From assembly GCA_035716005.1 (NCBI GenBank), contig DASTKG010000027.1, positions 1 through 44,435 on the forward strand: DNA of 44,435 bases. Reading direction: 5' to 3'. This document shows, in pieces, positions 1 to 7,077 of the stretch. Source of the DNA: SZUA-252 sp035716005. Lineage in GTDB: Bacteria; Eisenbacteria; RBG-16-71-46; SZUA-252. Each line of letters begins with the position of its first letter. The stretch's first letter is position 1. A program made the translations under genes and the position numbers. The notes beneath the pieces are model-generated. The model was not told the DNA's origin. It saw only the letters and a list, made by a program, of their open reading frames with translations, and did no database searches.

Positions 1-18
1 CCCTCCTGGAAGACGTGA
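1..18 (+). CDS. C-terminal end of an upstream gene, possibly the carboxyltransferase subunit (partial)
   Basis: Reading from base 1 gives four or five codons and then TGA at 16-18. This stop overlaps the GTG start of the biotin carboxylase at 15 in the form GTGA. The next two junctions of the operon (1493-1496 and 2002-2005) use the same 4-base overlap, so I infer that this is the stop of the preceding operon gene. A carboxyltransferase subunit is expected there from the pathway, but too few residues are visible to identify it. Confidence 0.4.
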   Translation, partial: PSWKT

Positions 19-1496
19 CCCCCGCCCGGACATTTCGAAAGGTTCTGGTCGCGAACCGCGCCGAAATCGCCGTTCGCGTCTGTCGAACGCTCCGGGAGAT
101 GGGAATCGCGTCGGTCGCGGTCTACTCGGAGGCCGACCGGGGCGCGCTTCACGTCCGCTCCGCCGACGAGGCCGTCTGCATCGGGGCGCCCGCGCCCGCC
201 GATTCCTATCTGAACGTCGCCGCCATTCTCGAGGCCGCGCGCGCCACCGGCGCGGAGGCGATCCACCCCGGCTACGGTTTCCTCTCCCAGAACGCGGCCT
301 TCGCGCGCGCCTGCGGCAAGGCGGGCGTCGTCTTCATCGGCCCCTCGCCGGAGAGCATGGAAATCCTCGGGGACAAGGCCTCGTCGCGCCGCGCGGCGCA
401 GAAGGCGGGCGTGCCGACGATTCCGGGCGTGGAGGGAGTCGCCAACGCAGACGCCGCGCTGAAGGAGGCGAAGGCGATCGGCTATCCCGTGCTCTTGAAG
501 GCGGTCGGCGGCGGCGGCGGACGCGGCATGCGGCGCGTGAACTCTCCGGACGAGCTCGCCGCGGCCTTCGACAGCGCGCGCCGCGAGGCGGCCGCCGCGT
601 TCGGCGACGATCGGCTCTTCCTCGAAAAGCTGGTCCATCCGGCCCGCCACGTCGAGATCCAGATCCTCGGCGACGGGAAGGACGCGATCGCGATCGGCGA
701 GCGCGAGTGCTCGCTTCAACGCCGCTATCAGAAGATCGTCGAGGAGTCCCCCTGCTCGGCGCTCTCGGAGGCGACGCGGTCGGCCATGGAATCGGCCGCC
801 GTCGCGCTGGCGCGCGAGGCGCGATACGCCGGCGCGGGGACGGTGGAGTTCCTCCTCGGCCCCGACGGCGCCTTCTACTTCCTCGAGGTGAACACGCGCC
901 TCCAGGTGGAGCACCCCGTCACGGAGATGCGCTCGGGGCTCGACCTCGTGCGCGCGCAGATCGAGGTGGCGGCGGGAGGCGCGCTTCCGAAGAAGCCGGC
1001 GCTTCGCGGCCACGCGATCGAAGCGCGTCTGAACGCCGAGGACCCCTATCAGGGCTACCTGCCGCAGACGGGCCGCGTCCTCGCTCTCGCCTGGCCCACG
1101 GGGGAGGGCGTCCGCGTCGACGCCGGCATCCGCCAAGGCCAGATCGTTCACGCCCACTACGATTCGCTCCTCGCGAAGGTGATCGCCCACGGGCGCGATC
1201 GGGACGACGCGCGCCGGAAGCTCGTGGCGGCGCTCGAGGAACTCGCGCTGCTCGGTGTCATGACGAATCAGGCGTTCCTCTTGGACTTGCTGAGCGACCG
1301 GGACTTCGCCTCGGGCGAGACCTTCACGCACACGCTCGAGTCGCGGGAATGGCCGGGGCCGGCGAACGTGCCGGACGACGCGCTCCTCGCCGCCGCCGTC
1401 GCGCTCCACGCTCCCGCGGGCACGGCGCACTCCGGCCGCGAGGGCGCCGATCGCTTCTCGCCGTGGCTTCGTCTCGGAACCTGGGGGCGCGCGTGA
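15..1496 (+). CDS. Biotin carboxylase subunit of an acyl-CoA carboxylase (probably methylcrotonyl-CoA carboxylase alpha, N-terminal part)
   Basis: This 493-residue protein carboxylates biotin using ATP and bicarbonate. The order is a carboxylase N-domain (about 5-115), ATP-grasp domain (about 120-320) and C-domain (about 335-440). Visible motifs are the Gly-rich ATP loop GGGGGRGM at 165-172 preceded by Lys162, the ECS motif at 231-233, and the catalytic EVNTRLQVEH at 291-300. The start is a GTG overlapping a TGA (15-18). The family also serves acetyl-CoA and propionyl-CoA carboxylases; HMG-CoA lyase two genes downstream makes methylcrotonyl-CoA (leucine degradation) the likeliest substrate. 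Methylcrotonyl-CoA carboxylase alpha chains normally also carry the biotin carrier domain, for about 660 residues in total. Here the chain stops after a short tail (SPWLRLGTWGRA) and the carrier is a separate overlapping reading frame. Confidence 0.93.
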   Translation: MTPARTFRKVLVANRAEIAVRVCRTLREMGIASVAVYSEADRGALHVRSADEAVCIGAPAPADSYLNVAAILEAARATGAEAIHPGYGFLSQNAAFARACGKAGVVFIGPSPESMEILGDKASSRRAAQKAGVPTIPGVEGVANADAALKEAKAIGYPVLLKAVGGGGGRGMRRVNSPDELAAAFDSARREAAAAFGDDRLFLEKLVHPARHVEIQILGDGKDAIAIGERECSLQRRYQKIVEESPCSALSEATRSAMESAAVALAREARYAGAGTVEFLLGPDGAFYFLEVNTRLQVEHPVTEMRSGLDLVRAQIEVAAGGALPKKPALRGHAIEARLNAEDPYQGYLPQTGRVLALAWPTGEGVRVDAGIRQGQIVHAHYDSLLAKVIAHGRDRDDARRKLVAALEELALLGVMTNQAFLLDLLSDRDFASGETFTHTLESREWPGPANVPDDALLAAAVALHAPAGTAHSGREGADRFSPWLRLGTWGRA

Positions 1497-2005
1497 GCCG
1501 CCGGCTCTCCCTCCGCTGGGGCGCGAAGCACGTCGAGACGGAGGTCGCCTTCCGGGACGGCCGGGTCACGCTCACGCGCGAGGGACGGACGATCGAGGCC
1601 TCATACCGGCGAGACGCGGGACGAGTGACGATCACCGCCGGAACCGAAACCCGCCGCGCCGCGACCGCCAAGGACGCGCGCGGACTCTGGGTTTCCTGCC
1701 GCGGGCGCACGTGGCTCCTCGTTCCCGAGGGGCGCGAGGGGTTGGCGCGCGCCGCGGCCGACGCGCCCGACGAAATCCGCGCGCCGATGACCGGCCGGGT
1801 CGTCTCGGTCGCAGCGGCCGCCGGATCGAGCGCGAAGGAGGGGGATCTCCTCCTCACCATCGAGGCGATGAAGATGGAATTCAAGCTGACGGCTCCGGAG
1901 GACGGCGAGGTGCTCGAGGTGGCGTGCGCCGAGGGGGATCGCGTCGAGCTGGGGCAGCTCCTGGTGCGGATCAAGCCGGCGGCGCCCGCGGGGAGCGCGA
2001 CGTGA
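1493..2005 (+). CDS. Biotin carboxyl carrier protein (separate carrier half of the carboxylase alpha chain)
   Basis: This 170-residue protein carries the covalently bound biotin that shuttles carboxyl groups between carboxylase and transferase. The C-terminal biotinyl domain (about 93-162) contains the biotinylation motif EAMKM at 124-128, with Lys127 as acceptor. The first 85 residues resemble the beta-rich linker that joins the two halves in single-chain methylcrotonyl-CoA carboxylase alpha subunits. The GTG start at 1493 overlaps the previous stop (GTGA). The frame is open far upstream (from 707), but that part is a shadow of the biotin carboxylase. One extra G in the run GGGGG at 1483-1487 would fuse both genes into a normal-length 663-residue chain. 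The split may be natural or an indel. Confidence 0.88.
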   Translation: MSRRLSLRWGAKHVETEVAFRDGRVTLTREGRTIEASYRRDAGRVTITAGTETRRAATAKDARGLWVSCRGRTWLLVPEGREGLARAAADAPDEIRAPMTGRVVSVAAAAGSSAKEGDLLLTIEAMKMEFKLTAPEDGEVLEVACAEGDRVELGQLLVRIKPAAPAGSAT

Positions 2006-2901
2006 ACGTCCGCATCGTGGAGGTCGGCCCGCGCGACGGGCTCCAGAACGAGAAGGAACCGATCCCGACCGACGCGAAGGTGGCGCTGGTCGACGCGCTC
2101 TCCCTGGCGGGGTACGACGAGATCGAGGTGAGCGCGTTCGTCTCACCGAAGTGGGTTCCGCAGCTGGCCGACGCTTCGGACGTCTTCGCCCGCATTCGGC
2201 GCCGCGAGGGGGTTCTCTATTCGGCCCTCGTTCCGAACGAGCGGGGCCTCGAACGCGCGCTCGAGGCGCGGGCCGGCAAGGTGGCGGTCTTCACCGCGGC
2301 CTCCGAGACGTTCAATCGGAAGAACATCAACGCCTCGATCGACGAATCGATCGCCCGCTTCGCGCCGGTCGTCCCGCGCGCGCTCGAGGCGGACGTCCGC
2401 GTTCGAGGCTACATCTCCACGGCCTTCTGGTGCCCGTACGAAGGCAGGATCGAGCCGGCCGCCGTGGTGAAGGTGGCGAAGCGGCTCCTCGATCTGGGCG
2501 TGGAGGAACTCTCGATCGGCGACACGATCGGGAAGGCCGTCCCGGCCGAGGTCCACGCGCTCCTCGATCTTCTCCTCGACGCCGTGCCCCAGGACCAGAT
2601 CGCGCTCCACTTCCACGACACCTACGGCACGGGCGTGGCGAACGCGCTCGCGGCGTACGACCGGGGAATCACGATCTTCGACTCGTCGGTGGGAGGCGTC
2701 GGCGGCTGTCCCTACGCGCCGGGCGCCGCGGGGAACGTCGCGACGGAGGATCTGGCGTGGGCGCTCTCGCGGTCGGGCGCGGAGTTGTCGCTCGATCTCG
2801 GGAAGGTCAGCGCCGCGTCCGACCTCCTGGCTTCCGCGCTCGGGCGGCCCCTCCGCTCGCGCGTGCGCGACGCGCTGCGGGGCGCTTCGCCGCGGGAATG
2901 A
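2002..2901 (+). CDS. Hydroxymethylglutaryl-CoA lyase
   Basis: This 299-residue TIM-barrel enzyme cleaves HMG-CoA to acetoacetate and acetyl-CoA, the last step of leucine degradation. The N-terminal EVGPRDGLQN motif supplies the catalytic Arg and Asp. LHFHDTYG at about 202-209 supplies metal-binding His residues, and the family signature GGVGGCPYAPGA near 231-242 contains the catalytic Cys at about 236. The length is usual for bacterial MvaB-type lyases. The GTG start at 2002 overlaps the stop of the biotin carrier gene (GTGA), so all three genes are translationally coupled. The last 95 bases overlap the end of the convergent gene on the other strand. Confidence 0.95.
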   Translation: MNVRIVEVGPRDGLQNEKEPIPTDAKVALVDALSLAGYDEIEVSAFVSPKWVPQLADASDVFARIRRREGVLYSALVPNERGLERALEARAGKVAVFTAASETFNRKNINASIDESIARFAPVVPRALEADVRVRGYISTAFWCPYEGRIEPAAVVKVAKRLLDLGVEELSIGDTIGKAVPAEVHALLDLLLDAVPQDQIALHFHDTYGTGVANALAAYDRGITIFDSSVGGVGGCPYAPGAAGNVATEDLAWALSRSGAELSLDLGKVSAASDLLASALGRPLRSRVRDALRGASPRE

Positions 2902-4063
2902 CCACGTCGCTCTGCCGGATCTTCAGCTCGTGCTTCGCCACCTCGCGGATGAACGCCTCGGCCGGCAGCGCGCGCTCCATGGCGGCCACGCCGCGGAAGG
3001 GGACCTGGCCCCGCGCGATCATGAGCGCGGTCGCGGCGGTCGGGTAGGCCGTCGTTCGCATCATCGCCGAGACGCCCCGCTTCGTGTCGGCCCTGTCGAG
3101 CATCTCGAACGTGATCCGGCGGCGCTTCCCGTCCTTCACGCCCTCCACGACCACGCGCATCACGATCACGTCGGGCTCTCCCGGAAAGGTCAGGCGAGGC
3201 TCGGCGGCCGCCGCGAAGACGGAGCGGGGCGCCACCGACACGCCGTCGACCACGATGGGAGTCTTCTCGAGGAGCCCGAGGTCGCGGAGGAGGCGGAGCT
3301 TCGCGGCGTGCCCCGGGTAGCGGACCGTCTTGTAGTCGAGGTTCTTCACCTTCCCCTCGTAGGTCCAGGGCATCGTCGAGGCGCCGCCCAGCGTGACGAA
3401 CGCCTCGCAGCGCCCCACCGGCTTCGGGAACTCGAGTTCCTCCACGTCGGTCAGCGTCTCGACCTCGATCCGCTTTCCGTTCCGAATGACCGCGGCCTGG
3501 CCGAGGTACTCGTTCAGGAGCCCGTGCATCGAGAAGACGATGGCGTATTCGAGCGGCGGCTTCGGCCGAAGGGGAAGCCCGCCGACGCGCATCTGGACCG
3601 AGTCGGCGCGGTCGAGGCGCGCGACGCCGGCGGCGGCGAGGACGTTCGCCATGCCCGGGGCGAGCCCGCAGTCGGGGACGATCGTGACGCCCGCGGACCT
3701 GGCCTTCCCGTCGAGGCGCTCCTGCTCGCGCACGAGGTCGGTGTTGCCGCCGAGGTCGCAGAAGGAGACTCCGGCCTCGATGGCGGCCCGCGTGAGGATC
3801 AAGTTGAGGAAGTAGGGGACCGCCGAAACGACCACGCTGTATCCGTGGAGGCGCCCCGTGAGATTGGGTTCGTTGCTCACGTCGAGTCGCTCGGCCCGCA
3901 CGTCGGCCTTGCACTCGGGGAGCGCCCGGAGACGCTCGCACGCCGTCTCCGCGCGCGCGCGATCGACGTCGGCGATGACGACGCCGGCGACCCCGTCGGC
4001 GCGGGCCAGATCGAGCGCGGCGGCGTAGCCCTGCATTCCGGCGCCCAACACGAAGAATTTCAT
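2807..4063 (-). CDS. Saccharopine dehydrogenase / lysine 6-dehydrogenase-like oxidoreductase
   Basis: This 418-residue protein has an N-terminal Rossmann fold (MKFFVLGAGMQG) for NAD(P) and the family signature CDLGGNTD followed by VPDCGLAPGM near residues 90-130. Relatives interconvert saccharopine, aminoadipate semialdehyde and lysine, or oxidise lysine directly; the substrate cannot be fixed from sequence. The start is the ATG at 4063, which overlaps the antiporter stop by one base (TGATG), so the two are one operon. The final ~30 residues are Arg/Ala-rich and low in complexity and lie antisense to the end of the HMG-CoA lyase gene. This tail may be a late addition caused by loss of an earlier stop. 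Lysine degradation would fit beside leucine degradation, but that is inference. Confidence 0.85.
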   Translation of the reverse strand: MKFFVLGAGMQGYAAALDLARADGVAGVVIADVDRARAETACERLRALPECKADVRAERLDVSNEPNLTGRLHGYSVVVSAVPYFLNLILTRAAIEAGVSFCDLGGNTDLVREQERLDGKARSAGVTIVPDCGLAPGMANVLAAAGVARLDRADSVQMRVGGLPLRPKPPLEYAIVFSMHGLLNEYLGQAAVIRNGKRIEVETLTDVEELEFPKPVGRCEAFVTLGGASTMPWTYEGKVKNLDYKTVRYPGHAAKLRLLRDLGLLEKTPIVVDGVSVAPRSVFAAAAEPRLTFPGEPDVIVMRVVVEGVKDGKRRRITFEMLDRADTKRGVSAMMRTTAYPTAATALMIARGQVPFRGVAAMERALPAEAFIREVAKHELKIRQSDVVIPAAKRPAARRARASGGAARARKPGGRTRR

Positions 4064-5379
4064 CAAGCTCCTCTCTTCGCCCGGTCGCGCGCCCGCTTCA
4101 GGCTCCACTGGAGCGCGGGAGGCGTGACGAGGGTCGTGACGATGACCATGATGACGACGGCGGCATAGGTCGAAGGGGTGATGACGCGCTCCCCCGCGAC
4201 CGTGAGCGTCGCGCCGATGTTGGCGAAAATGAGCCCCACCTCGCCCCGGGGCACCATGCCGAGCCCGACCGACATCCGGTCGACCCCGCGCTGCAGGACT
4301 CCGAACATGCACGCCTGTTTGCCGAGCCAGGCGGCCGCGGTGAGAGCCGCGGCGAGGCCGATGATGCGCGGATCGCCGAGGCTCGCCAGATCGACGTGGA
4401 GCCCCGTGAGGACGAAGAAGATCGGGACGAGGAAGAGGGAAATGGGATGCAGGAACCACTCGAGCGAATGCTGGCGGCTCTCCTCGAACGCCTCGAAGAC
4501 GACCGGCTCCAGGACGAGCCCGGCGGCGAACGCGCCGACGATGGGGGCGAGTCCGACCTTGGCGGCGAGGTAGGAGAGCAGGAAGCAGAAGACGAGCCCG
4601 GAGATGAGCAGGACGCCGGGGACGCGAATCCTCGCGGCGAGGCGGAAGAGATGCGGCGTGAGGATCCGCCCGATCACGACGGCGGCGGCGAGGAATCCGA
4701 CCGCCTTCACGGTGATCCAGACGATCGAGCCCATCGAGAGCGTGAGCCCCTGATCCGCCGCGGTGATGATGCCGCTCACGACTGCCAGGATGATGAGGCC
4801 GAGGACGTCGTCGATGACCGCCGCGCCGAGGATGATCTTCGCCTCGTCGCTCGTCGACTCGCGCAGGTCGCGGAGCACGCGCGCGGTGATGCCGACGCTG
4901 GTCGCGGTCAGGACCGCCCCGAGGAACGCGTGGACGTAGGTCGATTTTTCGGGGAGGAGCCAGGCTCCCATCAGCCAGCCGAGCGCGAACGGCGTCACGA
5001 CGCCGAGGCAGGCGACCAGGAGCGCCGAGGGGCCGACGCGCATCATCTGGGGGACCGTCGATTCGAGCCCGACCTCGAAGAGGAGAACGATCACGCCGAG
5101 GCTCGAGAAGATCTGGAGGAAGACGTCGTGCTTCAGCGGCTCGAGTGCGCCGAATCCGATGAGGCCGAGGTTACCGATGACGATGCCGCAGGCGAGTTCG
5201 CCGAGAACGGCGGGCTGGCCGACGCGCGTCGCGAGCCAGCCGCCGACCTTTCCGGCCGCGAGCACCACCGCGAGACCGAGGAGGAGCGGCACGACCGGAT
5301 CGTTCGGCCCTCCCGCCCATGCCGGCGACGCGAGGGCGAAGAGAATCGCCATGAGGATCGGAAGGCGGAGACGGCTCAT
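4063..5379 (-). CDS. Cation:proton antiporter, CPA2 family
   Basis: This 438-residue inner-membrane protein has about 12-13 hydrophobic segments and an N-terminal segment resembling a signal peptide (LFALASPAWA). The family exchanges Na+ or K+ for protons. The segments TATSVGITARVL and VIDDVLGLI match the CPA2 core, the DD pair being the expected cation/proton site. No C-terminal TrkA-N or RCK regulatory domain is present. The frame is open upstream to 5706, but ATG 5379 is chosen because it begins the hydrophobic leader and lies 9 bases after a -10-like TATGCT. The stop overlaps the start of the dehydrogenase gene by one base. Confidence 0.9.
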   Translation of the reverse strand: MSRLRLPILMAILFALASPAWAGGPNDPVVPLLLGLAVVLAAGKVGGWLATRVGQPAVLGELACGIVIGNLGLIGFGALEPLKHDVFLQIFSSLGVIVLLFEVGLESTVPQMMRVGPSALLVACLGVVTPFALGWLMGAWLLPEKSTYVHAFLGAVLTATSVGITARVLRDLRESTSDEAKIILGAAVIDDVLGLIILAVVSGIITAADQGLTLSMGSIVWITVKAVGFLAAAVVIGRILTPHLFRLAARIRVPGVLLISGLVFCFLLSYLAAKVGLAPIVGAFAAGLVLEPVVFEAFEESRQHSLEWFLHPISLFLVPIFFVLTGLHVDLASLGDPRIIGLAAALTAAAWLGKQACMFGVLQRGVDRMSVGLGMVPRGEVGLIFANIGATLTVAGERVITPSTYAAVVIMVIVTTLVTPPALQWSLKRARDRAKRGA

Positions 5380-5388
5380 AGGTCCCGG

Positions 5389-5394
5389 AGCATA
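5389..5394 (-). promoter_or_regulatory. Candidate -10 element, leaderless start of the antiporter operon
   Basis: TATGCT reads on the minus strand and ends 9 bases before the ATG at 5379. No Shine-Dalgarno sequence lies between them. This fits the TAnnnT-plus-short-gap pattern seen at other genes here. Confidence 0.4.
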
Positions 5395-5412
5395 CCCCGA
5401 TTCCCCGCGCTC

Positions 5413-5421
5413 TGGTAGGAT
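5413..5421 (+). promoter_or_regulatory. Candidate extended -10 promoter of the TPR protein gene
   Basis: TGGTAGGAT is a TGn-extended -10 element. A start near 5428 would give a leader of about 67 bases containing the ribosome site AAGAGGAG (5481-5488). The site lies back to back with the antiporter promoter. Confidence 0.4.
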
Positions 5422-5494
5422 CGGTGGGCCGCGCCGGGATCGGAGCCTTCCGGACGGCCCGAGCCCCCGATTCCCTGTCCAAGAGGAGACACGC

Positions 5495-6166
5495 ATGCGC
5501 CGCCCTCGCCCCCTCGACCTTGCCTCACCTGCCGCCATGCTCACGGTCGTCACGGCGGCGCTCCTGACCGCCGCCCTCGCCGTGGCGGCGCCGACGCCGC
5601 CGAGGAGCGAGCCGGCCGAGCCCGCCGCTCCGGCTTCCGCCACCGCCGCCGCGACCGACGACGAAACCGCCAAGCAGAACCGCGCCCTGGCGGAGAAGGA
5701 ATACAAGAAGGGCTACAAGATCACGGAGAAGGCGAAGAAGCTCCAGAAGGAGGGACAGGTCTCGGAGGCGAGGGTGAAGTACGAGGAGGCGCTCACCTAT
5801 TTCGAGAAGGCCGTCCGCATTCACGAGCCCTACGCCGAGGCGTGGAACATGATCGGCTTCTGCTCCCGGAAGTCGGGCAACCTGGGCCGCGCGTTCGACG
5901 CCTACGACCGCTCCTTGACGATCGACCCCGACTACGAGGAAGCGCACGAGTATCTCGGCGAAGCCTTCCTGATGGCGGGCAATCTGGAGAAGGCGAAGGA
6001 GCAGCTCGCGTGGCTCACGGCCAGGAAGTCGAAGGAGGCGGAGGAACTGGCGGAGGCGATCGAGGCGGCGGAGAGGGAGGGCCTGAAGTCGGACGCGAAG
6101 AGCGCAGCGACGGCGGCTCCCGCCGGCGCCGACTCGGCGGCCGCGGACTCCTCGGCGGCGCGCTAG
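5495..6166 (+). CDS. Exported TPR-repeat protein
   Basis: This 223-residue protein has a hydrophobic N-terminal signal (about 13-33, TALLTAALAVAA) followed by an Ala/Pro-rich linker. The middle is rich in Lys and Glu (about 60-95) and helical. Two to three tetratricopeptide repeats (about 85-180) show the usual pattern, for example NMIGFCSRKSGNLGRAFDAY. The tail is Ala/Ser-rich. TPRs mediate protein-protein contacts; the partner is unknown. The start has a good ribosome site (AAGAGGAG, 7 bases away). It probably acts in the periplasm. The function cannot be named from sequence. Confidence 0.8.
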   Translation: MRRPRPLDLASPAAMLTVVTAALLTAALAVAAPTPPRSEPAEPAAPASATAAATDDETAKQNRALAEKEYKKGYKITEKAKKLQKEGQVSEARVKYEEALTYFEKAVRIHEPYAEAWNMIGFCSRKSGNLGRAFDAYDRSLTIDPDYEEAHEYLGEAFLMAGNLEKAKEQLAWLTARKSKEAEELAEAIEAAEREGLKSDAKSAATAAPAGADSAAADSSAAR

Positions 6167-6182
6167 GTTCGCCGACCTAGCG
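6161..6182. terminator. Hairpin spanning two convergent stop codons
   Basis: CGCTAGGT (6161-6168) and ACCTAGCG (6175-6182) form a perfect 8-base-pair stem with a 6-base loop. The TAG of the TPR gene lies in one arm and the TAG of the PPK2 gene in the other. No T-run follows, so a bidirectional terminator is plausible but not certain. Confidence 0.5.
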
Positions 6183-6980
6183 GACGATCAGCTTCGAGAG
6201 GTCGGTCTTCGGCTTCGGATAGCGGAGCTCGAGGGACTCCAGCGCCTCGACCATGGCGCGGGCGACGACCGCGTCGCGCGCCCATTTCTTGTCGGCCGGG
6301 ACCACGTGCCACGGCGCCCACGTGGTCCCGCATTCGTTGATCGCGTCCTCGTACGCCTCCATGTAGTGGTCCCACAGCTTCCGCTCCTCCAGATCGCCCT
6401 CCTCGAACTTCCAGTTCTTCGACTTGTCCTCGATGCGCTCGCGCAGGCGGCGCGCCTGCTCGGCCTTGCTGATGTGGAGGTAGAACTTGAGGATCGTGAC
6501 GCCGTTCTCGGTCAGGTGGCGCTCGAACTCGTTGATCTGCCGGTAGCGCGCCTTCCAAACGTGATTGGGTACGAGATCGTGGACGCGCACGACGAGAACG
6601 TCCTCGTAGTGGGAGCGGTTGAAGACGCCGACCATGCCGCGCGGCGGAACGGCGTGGTGGACGCGCCAGAGGTAGTCGTGCGCCAGCTCGGTCGCGCTCG
6701 GCACCTTGAAGGACGTCACCGCGCACCCGGCCGGATTGAGCCCGCTCATGACGTGGCGGATCGTGCCGTCCTTCCCGCCCGTGTCCATCGCCTGGAGCAC
6801 CACGAGGAGGGCGTAGCGCGCGTCGGCCACCAGGAGTTTCTGCAGCTCGCGGAGCCGCTCGAGGTCGTTCGCCAGATTCGCGCGCGCCTCCTCCTCCGAG
6901 CCGAGGCCGCGGGTGTCGTCCGCGTCGATCTCCTCGAGCCGGACCCGGCGGCCCCCCTTCGCGACGATCGTTCCGTGCAT
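6177..6980 (-). CDS. ppk2: Polyphosphate kinase 2 family (polyphosphate:nucleotide phosphotransferase)
   Basis: This 267-residue single-domain PPK2 transfers phosphate between polyphosphate and nucleoside mono- or diphosphates. Visible motifs are the Walker A MDTGGKDG at 65-72, the Walker B region VFNRSHYEDV at 119-128 and an Arg-rich lid (about 145-190). The length fits single-domain PPK2 enzymes; the class (AMP- or ADP-preferring) is not settled. The ATG at 6980 sits exactly 6 bases after TAGGCT with a TGn extension and has no Shine-Dalgarno site, so a leaderless mRNA is predicted. The gene stands alone, convergent with the TPR protein. Confidence 0.93.
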   Translation of the reverse strand: MHGTIVAKGGRRVRLEEIDADDTRGLGSEEEARANLANDLERLRELQKLLVADARYALLVVLQAMDTGGKDGTIRHVMSGLNPAGCAVTSFKVPSATELAHDYLWRVHHAVPPRGMVGVFNRSHYEDVLVVRVHDLVPNHVWKARYRQINEFERHLTENGVTILKFYLHISKAEQARRLRERIEDKSKNWKFEEGDLEERKLWDHYMEAYEDAINECGTTWAPWHVVPADKKWARDAVVARAMVEALESLELRYPKPKTDLSKLIVR

Positions 6981-6986
6981 GCGGGA

Positions 6987-6995
6987 AGCCTACCA
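6987..6995 (-). promoter_or_regulatory. Candidate leaderless extended -10 promoter of ppk2
   Basis: TGGTAGGCT on the minus strand ends 6 bases before ATG 6980, which would place transcription start on the A of the start codon. No ribosome site is visible. Confidence 0.5.
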
Positions 6996-7005
6996 CGAAA
7001 CGAGA

Positions 7006-7035
7006 ACGGGGGCCGGACCGTGGTCCGACCCCCGT
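7006..7035 (-). terminator. Terminator hairpin after the M43 protease gene
   Basis: ACGGGGG (7006-7012) pairs with CCCCCGT (7029-7035). The stem continues, after one mismatch, through GGAC/GTCC around a CGTG loop. It lies about 45 bases beyond the protease stop and before the ppk2 promoter. A weak T-rich stretch follows on the minus strand. Confidence 0.55.
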
Positions 7036-7077
7036 CGCGTGTCGCGTGACCTTACAGCGCCCGGACGGGCGCCGGCG

